Source: Acholeplasmataceae bacterium (GTDB lineage: Bacteria > Bacillota_I > Bacilli_A > Acholeplasmatales > Acholeplasmataceae). From it: DNA of 64,000 nt. The DNA is taken from contig JAUVXD010000006.1 in assembly GCA_030603805.1 (NCBI GenBank), forward strand, positions 58,327-122,326, in the 5' to 3' direction. The notes under the pieces are model-generated. The model was not told the DNA's origin and did no database searches. It was given only the letters and a program-made list of their open reading frames with translations. This document shows, piece after piece, positions 26,749 through 35,056 of the stretch (within the stretch, counting starts at the first letter, position 1; each line of letters begins with the position of its first letter). The position numbers were made by a program, and so were the translations under genes.

Positions 26749-27554
26749 TGTAGTTTACCTCGCACATAGTTTGAAATAAACTGAATAACAACAACCACAA
26801 TCAGCATTAAGATGACCGTCGCACCAACGCGTTCATAATACTGTCCTGCGCTTTCTACAATGACTGTACCTAAACCACCGGCACCAAAATAACCGAAAAT
26901 GGCTGAAGCTCTCACATTGATTTCAAAAATATAAATCAAATAACTGATGTATAATGGAAAAACCTGTGGTAGAATCGCTCGAACAACAGCTTGTGTCTTA
27001 GTTGCACCTGTTGATTCAAGTGCTTCGTAGGGACTCATATCCACTGTTTCAATGATTTCAAAAAGCATTTTGGCCATAATACCAAATGAAAATCCTGTAA
27101 TAGCCATTAAACCTGGTAAAACACCTATCCCTACAAGATAAACTGCAAAGACAGCCATTAACATGACGGGAATGGTTCTAAAAAGGTTTAACATCAGCCT
27201 GACAGGCACTCTAATCCATTTAACTTTAGTAATATTTTTGGCACACAGAACAGCAACAGGAATGGCAAGTACAGAACCAATGACAGTACCGCCAAGTGCC
27301 ATGGATAATGTTTCGATGAGCGGTTCTCTAAGTGTCAATATATATCCAAAATAATCACCCCAGTTTTGATTTGCACGCGGGGAGAACATCTTAACTAAAA
27401 TATCGGTTAATGATGTCATATTAAAAAATGGTGTGCGTTGAAAGATAAAAAATGAAAAAAGGAATATCAAAAGAAGGAGCGTTCCTAATACGATCCAAAT
27501 TTTATTAAAAGGTTTTTTAATTGTTGCCCCAGATGGCAGGTTAAATGTTTTCAT
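26745..27554 (-). CDS. phnE: Phosphonate-type ABC transporter permease PhnE (proximal copy)
   Basis: Permease of about 269 aa, paralogous to the following gene, with GSVLAIPVAVLCAKN, ALESTGATKTQAVVRAILPQ and VRASAIFGYFGAGGLGTVI. The ATG at 27554 follows AGGTGA inside the end of phnC and gives a 14-base overlap, indicating coupling. The frame stays open nine bases further up. Confidence 0.92.
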   Translation of the reverse strand: MKTFNLPSGATIKKPFNKIWIVLGTLLLLIFLFSFFIFQRTPFFNMTSLTDILVKMFSPRANQNWGDYFGYILTLREPLIETLSMALGGTVIGSVLAIPVAVLCAKNITKVKWIRVPVRLMLNLFRTIPVMLMAVFAVYLVGIGVLPGLMAITGFSFGIMAKMLFEIIETVDMSPYEALESTGATKTQAVVRAILPQVFPLYISYLIYIFEINVRASAIFGYFGAGGLGTVIVESAGQYYERVGATVILMLIVVVVIQFISNYVRGKLQ

Positions 27555-28320
27555 CAATATCACCTAGAACCTCATCTGATTTCAATGAGCGTCCATAGAT
27601 GTGGACCAACAGGTCATCTGTGATTTCGTGTGAAGGCCCATCGTAAACAATTTCGCCAGCTTTGATACCAATAATTCGAGTTGCATATTTAAGTGCAAGG
27701 TCCACATGGTGCATATTAGCGACCACAGTGATGCCAAACTCAGAATTGATGCGCTTAAAGTCATTCATAACATAAATCGTCGTAATCGGGTCTAGAGAGG
27801 CAACAGGTTCATCTGCTAAGATAATCTTAGGCTTTTGAGCAAGTGCTCGTGCGAGCGCGACTCTTTGTTGCTGACCGCCAGAAAGTTGATCTGCTCTGAT
27901 AAAAGCCTTATCTAAAATACCTAATGTTTCAATCGCTTCAAGTGCTATGAGCTTGTCTTCCTTAGGAAACAACCCAAATATAGTCTTAAAGGTAGAGTGG
28001 TAAGCCACTCTACCTGCTAAGACGTTATTGTATACAGATGTGCGTTTAACAAGGTTAAAAGATTGAAAAATCATGCCAATATTTCTTCTAACTAATCTCA
28101 ATTTTTTACCTGTTAAAGAAGAAACTTCAGTATCATCGATTATGATTTGGCCTTCAGTAGAATCAATCATTTTATTAATGAGTCTTAATAATGTTGATTT
28201 ACCTGCACCAGATAGACCAATGATCGCCACAAACTCGCCATCCTTGATTTCTAAGTTGACATTTTTCAGAGCTTGGACACCATTCGGATAGGTCTTTGCG
28301 ACATTTTGGAATTTAATCAA
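27541..28320 (-). CDS. phnC: Phosphonate-type ABC transporter ATPase PhnC
   Basis: ATPase of 259 aa. Walker [27 protein letters not shown], Walker B IILADEPVASLDP and switch His in VANMHHVDLA are present; the last motif is typical of PhnC. It is followed directly by the two permeases. No C-P lyase genes are in the window, so the ligand could be phosphonate, phosphite or another oxyanion. Confidence 0.94.
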   Translation of the reverse strand: MIKFQNVAKTYPNGVQALKNVNLEIKDGEFVAIIGLSGAGKSTLLRLINKMIDSTEGQIIIDDTEVSSLTGKKLRLVRRNIGMIFQSFNLVKRTSVYNNVLAGRVAYHSTFKTIFGLFPKEDKLIALEAIETLGILDKAFIRADQLSGGQQQRVALARALAQKPKIILADEPVASLDPITTIYVMNDFKRINSEFGITVVANMHHVDLALKYATRIIGIKAGEIVYDGPSHEITDDLLVHIYGRSLKSDEVLGDIDENI

Positions 28321-28355
28321 TGTATTCAGTCCATTCTTTGTTTAATTTTTAAATA

Positions 28356-29420
28356 TTACCCGTTTGGGAAATCATCTGGATGTAAGAACTTCCAAACTTC
28401 TCTTTCTCCATCATAATCTTCATCCTTAGCTTTGAGATAACCAGCATGTTGATAGATTTGGAGTGCAGCTGCACCAGCTTCATAGCCTAATGCTGCAATA
28501 AATGCGTTAGCAATTGCATCACGGAATGCTGCTGAAAGTGTTGAAACTGTTGTAATTGTATCGTTATAGATTTGTGGAGTTAATGCAACAACTTTAGTTT
28601 CACTAAATGGTGTTTTACCTGGATTTTTTTCAATCCATGCATTGTATGCAGTCGCATGATTTCTAGCATCTAGGAATGTAAATACAGCATCAACTTCGTT
28701 ATTTAATAACGCAAGCACTGAGTTTTGGTGACCAGCAACTGTTTGAGCTCTGACTTCACCTTGTGCAGCATTTGGTGTACCACTGACAAACTTAAGTCCA
28801 TTTTCTCTAAGTAACATGGTCGGATAAACATAACCAGAACCAGAAGTTGTACCTTGAGTACCTACAGTCTTACCCTTGATTTGTTCTACCCATCCGCCAT
28901 CTTTCCATGCATCATAGTCAGCATTTCTAACTAATAACATTGATGGATATGATGATGTTTTAGCAGTTGGATGTAATTGTGCAGTATAGCCTGGAGCATT
29001 AACATTAGCAATCCACTGTGCATTGGATAGTTGTTCTCCATTTGTGCCAAGTTGCGCTTGATATGCACTTCTAACTGATGTTAATAATACATTAAACTTA
29101 CCTGGATAAGTTAATGTAGCAAATGCATACTGCTGTGCAGTCAAGAATCCTACATGCACTGTACCTGAATCCATAGCTTCAACAACAGCTTGGTAGGTTG
29201 TGCCAATTGAAATGACGACATTAACTTCAAAACCAGCTTCTGCAAGTTCATCTTCTAAAATGGTTTCTAAGTCTCTGAGTCTTGTTAACATCGTTGTGTC
29301 AACAGCTGATGAGGGTACAAATTGAATATAAAGCGTTGTTGGATCACCTTCTTCAGGCTGACAAGCAATCAAAGCTACGGCAAATAAAACCGTCATAACA
29401 GCTAAAAACAGTTTCTTCAT
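28356..29420 (-). CDS. phnD: Phosphonate-type substrate-binding lipoprotein PhnD
   Basis: Lipoprotein of 354 aa with signal peptide and lipobox LIAC. The body fits the phosphate/phosphite/phosphonate family: LYIQFVPSSAVDTTMLT, MDSGTVHVGFLTAQQYAF, GTQGTTSGSGYVYPTMLL and NEVDAVFTF. The ATG at 29420 follows GGGAAAGAAGA. A longer frame from 29516 would begin upstream of the predicted transcription start, so it is rejected. First gene of the transporter operon. Confidence 0.9.
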   Translation of the reverse strand: MKKLFLAVMTVLFAVALIACQPEEGDPTTLYIQFVPSSAVDTTMLTRLRDLETILEDELAEAGFEVNVVISIGTTYQAVVEAMDSGTVHVGFLTAQQYAFATLTYPGKFNVLLTSVRSAYQAQLGTNGEQLSNAQWIANVNAPGYTAQLHPTAKTSSYPSMLLVRNADYDAWKDGGWVEQIKGKTVGTQGTTSGSGYVYPTMLLRENGLKFVSGTPNAAQGEVRAQTVAGHQNSVLALLNNEVDAVFTFLDARNHATAYNAWIEKNPGKTPFSETKVVALTPQIYNDTITTVSTLSAAFRDAIANAFIAALGYEAGAAALQIYQHAGYLKAKDEDYDGEREVWKFLHPDDFPNG

Positions 29421-29486
29421 TCTTCTTTCCCCTTTATTTTTTTTTGATAGATACATCCAGTTGTTTGGAACATAAATATCAAGGTC

Positions 29487-29516
29487 ATTATACGTCATTG
29501 TCGCTTTATATGTCAA
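29487..29516 (-). promoter_or_regulatory. Consensus promoter of the phn operon
   Basis: Perfect TTGACA (29511-29516) and TATAAT (29487-29492) are separated by 18 bases on the minus strand, about 65 bases before phnD. Confidence 0.8.
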
Positions 29517-29560
29517 CGATATGTCTAAAATTCGCTGACTTACATTATCTTTTTTTCTTA

Positions 29561-29590
29561 TTCATTTAGTTAAATGAATTAATTAACTAA
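29561..29590. promoter_or_regulatory. Nested palindromes upstream of the phn promoter
   Basis: TTCATTTA-GT-TAAATGAA (29561-29578) is a perfect 8-bp inverted repeat. It overlaps a second one, TTAGTTAA/TTAACTAA (29566-29573 and 29583-29590). They lie 45-75 bases above the phn -35 and may be an operator. The remaining spacer 29421-29691 holds nothing else. Confidence 0.4.
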
Positions 29591-29643
29591 ATTATGCATA
29601 TATTGAAATAATAAATAGCACTTATGATTGTTTTCTCGCATAA

Positions 29644-29669
29644 AACAAAGCACTCCAGTTGGAGTGCTT
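29644..29669 (-). terminator. Terminator of the S41 lipoprotein gene
   Basis: A 22-base perfect palindrome (29648-29669) stands after the stop, followed by TGTTTT on the minus strand. Confidence 0.75.
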
Positions 29670-29691
29670 CTGTCCTATATTGAATCTCTTT

Positions 29692-32355
29692 TTAATTAGA
29701 AGATAAAGCTTGTTGAATAGCTTCCTTGATCTTATCTGCGTTTTGTGTATCAGCGACTCTGAGCACGACATCAGGCGTAATACCATTTTCAATTGAGAAA
29801 TAGGTGTATCCATCGACTTCATTACCTACACGATAACTTAAAACATTTAAACTACTCATATGAATCATGGTACCATCAGGTAAAACAATCGGTGTGATTG
29901 AAGACGCACCACCACCTGTTTGAGTACCTAATATAGTTGCAAATCCCATATGTTGACCAATGGATGCCATCAGGTTTGCAGCACTAAATGTCACTCTGCT
30001 TGTTATAAAGAACCAATTCACATTGGTATAAGCTACAGTTGCAACATCAATGAAGTAGGTTGCATTCGATCCATCAGTTGGATTCATATAACTCATTTCA
30101 ATCGGTTGCTCTGTCATATAACCTAAGACTCTTAAGAGTGCTCCAATATTACCGCCTGTATTATAACTTAAATCAATGACGATGTTTTCAACAGCAGGGT
30201 TAGCTAAAAAGATCGCATTCAGCGTATTTTTCATGAATTTATCAGAATCTTTTCCATCTGGATCTTCAACGGTTGCTGTATAAAATCCATCCAAATAAAT
30301 AATGGCTGTTTTTTGATTGTCAATAAAACGATAGTCAGGCGGTGTATTACCAGGTCTTGTTGGATAAGCAGCTTTATGAACATCTTGCATTGCCCAAAGT
30401 GTATCGTACCATCCAGCAACATGATTACCTAGTTGATTAATGGAGGTTAAATTGATCTTTAAAGTCGGTTGTTCATAATAGCCAGGGAAATGGAAACTTG
30501 AATGCAGATCATCTAAACCTTTATAAACAAAGTTAAAGATACCTTGACTGAGTGATGAGGTAGTCCCTGTCATCATTTGATCTCTATAGGTTCTAAGTAC
30601 TGAATAGTAGGATTCAATCTCACGATATGATTTTAATCCAAAGAGATAATCAAGGGTAAATGCTAAGAAATCATAGGTTGAAACTAACACATCTGAATCT
30701 ATATTTTCCCCATTTTTAGAACTTGCTTTCATGGCATTGTATGCTCTGCCACCTTCTGTATTACCTTGAGGATCATCCTTATCTGGGAATGCGTAAATAC
30801 CGAAGTATCCATCTCCATTGTAATAAACATTATAATAGGAGCTGCTTGTAAAAAGTAGATTTGCAATATGGAATGGGAATAAATAGAATACATCATCACC
30901 TTCTTCATGAATGACCAAATCAAAGCGATATGGGTTTAATTCGAAGGTCACAGAATTGCCTGCTTCACTGTAGGTTTCTAAGTAGGTGAGTCCTGCACTA
31001 TAGTCTGTTGCAGTCGATTTAATATAACCTCCAAATGCATCCAGCGATTCAACGGTGATGGTATTGGCTTCAAAATCAATGGTTATGATATAATCATAAA
31101 TTTCTACATCAATCACTTGATCTTGATCATCTTTTACTTCATATTCCACTTGGTAACTGATGGTCATAATGTGTCCTAAATAAGCAAACTCAAGTTCATC
31201 ATAATGAAGAAGTCCATCAAGGATACTTAAAAACTGCTGAATATCGACATAAGGTAGTGCTTTATTTTGAGCATAGAATGTGAGTAGATTGCTGTTTGCA
31301 ACCTCATACTCGCCCGTCATATTTGTAAAAGGTAACAACGCGCTTTCATGCATGGTAACATCCGTCTTCGCAGGTACCACTAAATCCCAAGTATACGTTT
31401 GATTCAACGGACCAAAAACAAAGCGTCCTGTAATCGTCACTGTGACATCATCTTCTCCAACTCTTGGATGGAAAACAACACCATATCGGTTAATCACTTC
31501 TGTGTTTGAAGATGTCCATAAAATGTTTGATCCATTAGGACCTTGAGCAGGAAAACTAATGGCTGATTGTGTGATTGGACCTTCTCCAAAAGAGACTGAA
31601 TCCACATCAGACAGGATAAAGTTTTGAATGGCTTCTAAGTCTACTGACCATTTCGCATAGAGTCTTAAGGTCGAAGTAATCGGTGTATTCAAATTAAACG
31701 CGTTATTCAGTGCTGCATCCGTATACCAACCATCAAAAGTATATCCAATACGTGTAGGTGGCATCACATCAAGTAAATCTCCGTGATAAACGGTGATGGA
31801 TTGAATCGTTGATCCACCATTGGTTGTAAAGTTAATCACATATGGATTAGGTACCCATTTGGCATAGAGTGTCGTATTTGATGTTACAGGACTAGAACTA
31901 AATACCCATACTTGATCTAAAGTTGCACCTTGATCTTGACTGGTAAACCAACCATCAAGATAATGTCCTTCTTTGGATACAACAGGCTCAGTAGCAAATC
32001 CATTCTCTAAGACTTGTTCTTGTGAAAGTTCAATTCCTTCGTTCATGAAGGTTACTGTGTATAGCGGTACTGAAACAATCCATTTAGCATAAAGTGTAAT
32101 ATTTGAAGTCACTGTATCTAAAGTAAATGACCACTCAGTTACAAATGTAGCTTCTTTAAACCATCCATCGAAATCATATCCATCTCGAATAGGGGTTAAG
32201 GGTTCAGTTAGTTTTGAATCTTTATCCAAAGTTATGGATTCTATAGTAGGCCCCCCGTTGGTCTCAAAAGTAACAGTCACTTGAGGTGTTTGACAAGCTA
32301 TGAGTAAAAACCCAAGTGCGATTAGAAATACAAATAAAGACAATCTTTTCATCAT
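29692..32355 (-). CDS. Lipoprotein with three InlB B-repeats and a C-terminal S41-family protease domain
   Basis: Extracytoplasmic lipoprotein of 887 aa, lipobox LIAC. Three Listeria-Bacteroides (InlB B) repeats cover about residues 27-240, each ending in a YAKW box (TLYAKWI, TLYAKWV, RLYAKWS). A middle region of about 240-600 is unrecognised. The C-terminal 250 residues are a tail-specific (S41) protease domain: AIIYLDGF, IVIDLSYNTGGNIGALLR, then SRVTFSAANLMAS with the probable nucleophile Ser, and TQTGGGASS. ITPDVVL closes it as in CtpA relatives. The ribosome site GGAG sits before the ATG at 32355. Substrate unknown; a surface processing or nutritional protease is likely. Confidence 0.82.
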   Translation of the reverse strand: MMKRLSLFVFLIALGFLLIACQTPQVTVTFETNGGPTIESITLDKDSKLTEPLTPIRDGYDFDGWFKEATFVTEWSFTLDTVTSNITLYAKWIVSVPLYTVTFMNEGIELSQEQVLENGFATEPVVSKEGHYLDGWFTSQDQGATLDQVWVFSSSPVTSNTTLYAKWVPNPYVINFTTNGGSTIQSITVYHGDLLDVMPPTRIGYTFDGWYTDAALNNAFNLNTPITSTLRLYAKWSVDLEAIQNFILSDVDSVSFGEGPITQSAISFPAQGPNGSNILWTSSNTEVINRYGVVFHPRVGEDDVTVTITGRFVFGPLNQTYTWDLVVPAKTDVTMHESALLPFTNMTGEYEVANSNLLTFYAQNKALPYVDIQQFLSILDGLLHYDELEFAYLGHIMTISYQVEYEVKDDQDQVIDVEIYDYIITIDFEANTITVESLDAFGGYIKSTATDYSAGLTYLETYSEAGNSVTFELNPYRFDLVIHEEGDDVFYLFPFHIANLLFTSSSYYNVYYNGDGYFGIYAFPDKDDPQGNTEGGRAYNAMKASSKNGENIDSDVLVSTYDFLAFTLDYLFGLKSYREIESYYSVLRTYRDQMMTGTTSSLSQGIFNFVYKGLDDLHSSFHFPGYYEQPTLKINLTSINQLGNHVAGWYDTLWAMQDVHKAAYPTRPGNTPPDYRFIDNQKTAIIYLDGFYTATVEDPDGKDSDKFMKNTLNAIFLANPAVENIVIDLSYNTGGNIGALLRVLGYMTEQPIEMSYMNPTDGSNATYFIDVATVAYTNVNWFFITSRVTFSAANLMASIGQHMGFATILGTQTGGGASSITPIVLPDGTMIHMSSLNVLSYRVGNEVDGYTYFSIENGITPDVVLRVADTQNADKIKEAIQQALSSN

Positions 32356-32479
32356 CAATGCTCCTTCTTTGTATTTAGCACCTTATTAAAATGCTAGATA
32401 ATTATTGCTATTATAACACTTGTTTTTCATATTGACTTCAAAATTTGCATGGATTATCGTAAAAAAAATGTTTAAAAAA

Positions 32480-32499
32480 AGAAAAAGCACCTATGGTGC
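32480..32499 (-). terminator. Terminator at the end of the VanZ-like gene
   Basis: The short stem GCACC/GGTGC (32487-32491 and 32495-32499) is followed by T-rich sequence on the minus strand and overlaps the stop codon. Confidence 0.6.
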
Positions 32500-32967
32500 G
32501 TGCTTTTGTCGACTTAATTTGAGTTGTTGATAAAGCTTACAAATCAAGACTGCAGTGATGATTCCAACCCAATCAATGAGGACATCGATTAAGGATGGTC
32601 CTCTATCTGGGACAAACATTTGAATACCCTCATCAAGTAGAGCTGTCATCAGTCCTATCATCAAAACAACAAGGATAGCATGCTTATGAGAAAGCTGACT
32701 TTTGGCAAATGTTATCATCCATAAAATACCCAAAATGAAAAACTGAGTAAAATGTGCTAGCTTTCTCATCCAAAATGATAACAGTTCAATTGGGACACTC
32801 ATGTTAACTCTTTGCAGGATATTTGATGCGATTCCAACAAAAAAACCACTTTGATTACTTGAAAGTTCACCGGGAAGTAAAGAATTGGTCCATATCAATA
32901 AAGTCATGAGTAAACTTAAAGATAAGAACACAGGATTCAGTTCTTTAATGAATGCTTTTAAAGTCAT
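32491..32967 (-). CDS. VanZ-like membrane protein
   Basis: A 158-aa protein with four predicted TM segments. The VanZ-like pattern appears in WMRKLAHFTQFFILGILW and LLDEGIQMFVPDRGPSLIDVLIDWVG. The ATG at 32967 follows AGGAG at five bases; the longer frame from 33009 overlaps the cupin gene and has no site. VanZ relatives are found in many bacteria, including wall-less ones, and their role outside glycopeptide resistance is unclear. Confidence 0.85.
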   Translation of the reverse strand: MTLKAFIKELNPVFLSLSLLMTLLIWTNSLLPGELSSNQSGFFVGIASNILQRVNMSVPIELLSFWMRKLAHFTQFFILGILWMITFAKSQLSHKHAILVVLMIGLMTALLDEGIQMFVPDRGPSLIDVLIDWVGIITAVLICKLYQQLKLSRQKHAP

Positions 32968-32995
32968 GGATTCTCCTGTTTTATAGTCAAAAGAT

Positions 32996-33343
32996 TTATT
33001 TATGACCAATTTCAGGAACGATGCAAATAAATTTTAATGGTATCGACCCTACATTTTTAAATTGATGAATCGTGTCTTGAGGTACATATGCATAAGAACC
33101 TGCAGTAATTGAGTAAAACTGATGATCAATCATTAACTCACCTTCACCTTCGATAATGTAGTTGATATGTGGCCAAGGATGTTGATGTTTAGGTGTGTAT
33201 CCAGAAACTCCAACTTCTAAGACACGTAAGACATGACCTTCCCATCCTTCTTTGGGTGAAACTAATACTTTAATTGAAGCATCTTTAACCTCTGTACTAT
33301 TGATATTTTTAAAAGGAATATCATTCATATGACCAACAATCAT
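32996..33343 (-). CDS. Single-domain cupin protein
   Basis: Small soluble beta-barrel of 115 aa. Cupin motif 1 is seen in PKHQHPWPHINYIIEGEGEL (three His plus Glu as likely metal ligands) and motif 2 in VPQDTIHQFKNVGS. The family binds Fe, Mn or Zn and small sugars or acids; no specific function can be assigned. GAGGTG ribosome site. It is co-directional with the kinase gene upstream and VanZ-like gene downstream. Confidence 0.8.
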   Translation of the reverse strand: MIVGHMNDIPFKNINSTEVKDASIKVLVSPKEGWEGHVLRVLEVGVSGYTPKHQHPWPHINYIIEGEGELMIDHQFYSITAGSYAYVPQDTIHQFKNVGSIPLKFICIVPEIGHK

Positions 33344-33397
33344 GATTTACACCTCGTGGTTCTAGATTTTCAACTTCATTGTAACATAAGAATACCC

Positions 33398-34423
33398 TTA
33401 ATCAAGGGATTTTAAATGGTTTGTATATAACACATCATCTGCATGCTGTTCAATCCTTAGATTCTTAAAATAACGTTTCTCATTTGGAATCCATCGACTT
33501 TTGAATTTTAACCATGAAGAAAAACCGTTTCGACGTAAAATACGGATATTTTGTTTCAATCTGCTAACACCTAAAAAGATTTTATAATCATAGAGATTAA
33601 TCAATTGCGGATGCATTGAAAAAGAACCTTCAATGATATTGACTGGTTTATATTTGATGATAATAGGCGTTTTAAGTTGATGTGTTTGATGATTCATACT
33701 TTGATACTTAATATGGTCTTTGTTTTTTATAGGTGTAATGATTTGATCAATCATCCTTCTAAAATCAATATTAGAACCATATTTAGAATGGGGATCATTT
33801 GGATCTATGACAGGTTTTTGGAAAAAATCATCCATATGAAAAAGATTGGCTTGAAATATTGCTTGAAGTTTTTTTGCCAGTGTTGTTTTTCCTGAAGCTG
33901 CATCACCATCGATTGCAATCATGACTTCTTTTTGATTATGTACCAAATGGTCTATCTTTGAAATCAGTTTTAAATAAGGTATCCAGGCATTTTTAATGAT
34001 AACAAAGCTATGTTGATGTTGCGTGAATACCTCACTCCATTTAAGTCCTTCGATACCTTTTGAACTCATGACTTTTAAAACATTTTGATAATAGACTACA
34101 TCATCCATTTCTTCATGATTCTTCTTGAGTATCTTAATCATTCTTTGAACATCTAGTTTGAGTTCTTGTAAACTTAATTCCTTTCTTTCATTGATTAACT
34201 CAGATAAGGTCTTCAAACTGATTTTGTCTGTGCCTTCTGAAGTTAACTCAATTAATGTATAAGTGTGATTAAGTCGAATGGATTGACCGATGCAATAAAA
34301 ATCAAGTTTGCTTAGATGACTTAAAAAAGGCTCTTTTAAGCCATATTTTAAAATCAAACGCCACTTGAGTTCATCACTAGGCATCAAGTTTTTTAAATAG
34401 TCATTAAGTCTTTTAAACATCAT
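33398..34423 (-). CDS. P-loop kinase of the uridine kinase/phosphoribulokinase type with extra N-terminal domain
   Basis: A 341-aa cytoplasmic protein. Residues 1-160 are an unrecognised basic domain. From about 165 there is a nucleoside-kinase-like fold: Walker A IDGDAASGKTT, then LFHMDDFFQKP, a Tyr/Gly stretch with NIDFRRM, NIIEGSFSMHP and a lid region SRWIPNEKRYF. This resembles uridine kinase relatives. The ATG overlaps the end of the ECF gene by 11 bases, so import and phosphorylation of one small molecule is a reasonable guess. Substrate not identifiable. Confidence 0.72.
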   Translation of the reverse strand: MMFKRLNDYLKNLMPSDELKWRLILKYGLKEPFLSHLSKLDFYCIGQSIRLNHTYTLIELTSEGTDKISLKTLSELINERKELSLQELKLDVQRMIKILKKNHEEMDDVVYYQNVLKVMSSKGIEGLKWSEVFTQHQHSFVIIKNAWIPYLKLISKIDHLVHNQKEVMIAIDGDAASGKTTLAKKLQAIFQANLFHMDDFFQKPVIDPNDPHSKYGSNIDFRRMIDQIITPIKNKDHIKYQSMNHQTHQLKTPIIIKYKPVNIIEGSFSMHPQLINLYDYKIFLGVSRLKQNIRILRRNGFSSWLKFKSRWIPNEKRYFKNLRIEQHADDVLYTNHLKSLD

Positions 34424-34991
34424 TTTGATTCAACTGAAGTTGGCTAATCATCCCTGTTCTTTCTAAATATAAAATAAACAGTGGAATAAAAACAATCTGA
34501 AAAATAATGCCTGGAAGTGCAATAACAAATGCACTCTCTATAAATAGTTGAAGTGTAATCGTTCTGCCTATGAGTTTGAAAATTAAGAATGCAGAAATGC
34601 CCCAAACTATTCTACCTAAAACCATAGATGTGAGCAGCGTTAAATAGACTCTGATTCTATTTTTCTTAAATATCTTAAATGCTAAACCTGCAATCATGCC
34701 ATATGTCCCAAGTTCAAAACTCATCATGATTGCAATTGGAATTAATGGGGGCATACCAAATAGAAGACTTCTTAGAAGTGGTGTTAGTATACCTACAAGA
34801 AATCCGTGCTTTGCCCCTAAAATAAAACCTGCAATGAGTACTGGAATATGCATTGGAAGCCAAATGCTCGCAAATTCAGGGTTACCAAAAGCAAGAAATG
34901 GTAATAAAATCCCTAAAGCAATAAACATGCTAGATAAACTAAGTTTTTTTAAGTTTTGAATCCTTTGTTCTGTAATACGTTGCTGTTCCAT
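34413..34991 (-). CDS. ECF transporter substrate-binding (S) component
   Basis: A 192-aa protein with about five to six TM segments. The ECF S pattern is seen in SLSSMFIALGILLPF, IWLPMHIPVLIAGFILGA and GILTPLLRSLLFGMPPL. It would bind a vitamin-like compound and work with a shared EcfAA'T module, which is not in the window. The ATG at 34991 lies five bases after GAGG; upstream in-frame starts fall inside the larA terminator. It is translationally coupled to the kinase gene. Confidence 0.82.
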   Translation of the reverse strand: MEQQRITEQRIQNLKKLSLSSMFIALGILLPFLAFGNPEFASIWLPMHIPVLIAGFILGAKHGFLVGILTPLLRSLLFGMPPLIPIAIMMSFELGTYGMIAGLAFKIFKKNRIRVYLTLLTSMVLGRIVWGISAFLIFKLIGRTITLQLFIESAFVIALPGIIFQIVFIPLFILYLERTGMISQLQLNQNDV

Positions 34992-35012
34992 CATAACCTC
35001 TTTCATCTTTTT

Positions 35013-35047
35013 AAAAATAAGCATTCCATGATGTTTCCATGGAATGC
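35013..35047 (-). terminator. Terminator of the sugar-acid operon (after larA-like gene)
   Basis: The ten-bp stem GCATTCCATG/CATGGAATGC (35021-35030 and 35038-35047) is followed by TTATTTTT on the minus strand. Confidence 0.8.
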
Positions 35048-35056
35048 ATGATTGAT

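Noticed and set aside
28356..29516. Longer PhnD starting at 29516
   Set aside because: That start falls within the -35 of a perfect promoter, so it would not be transcribed, and it would place 32 residues before a normal lipoprotein signal.
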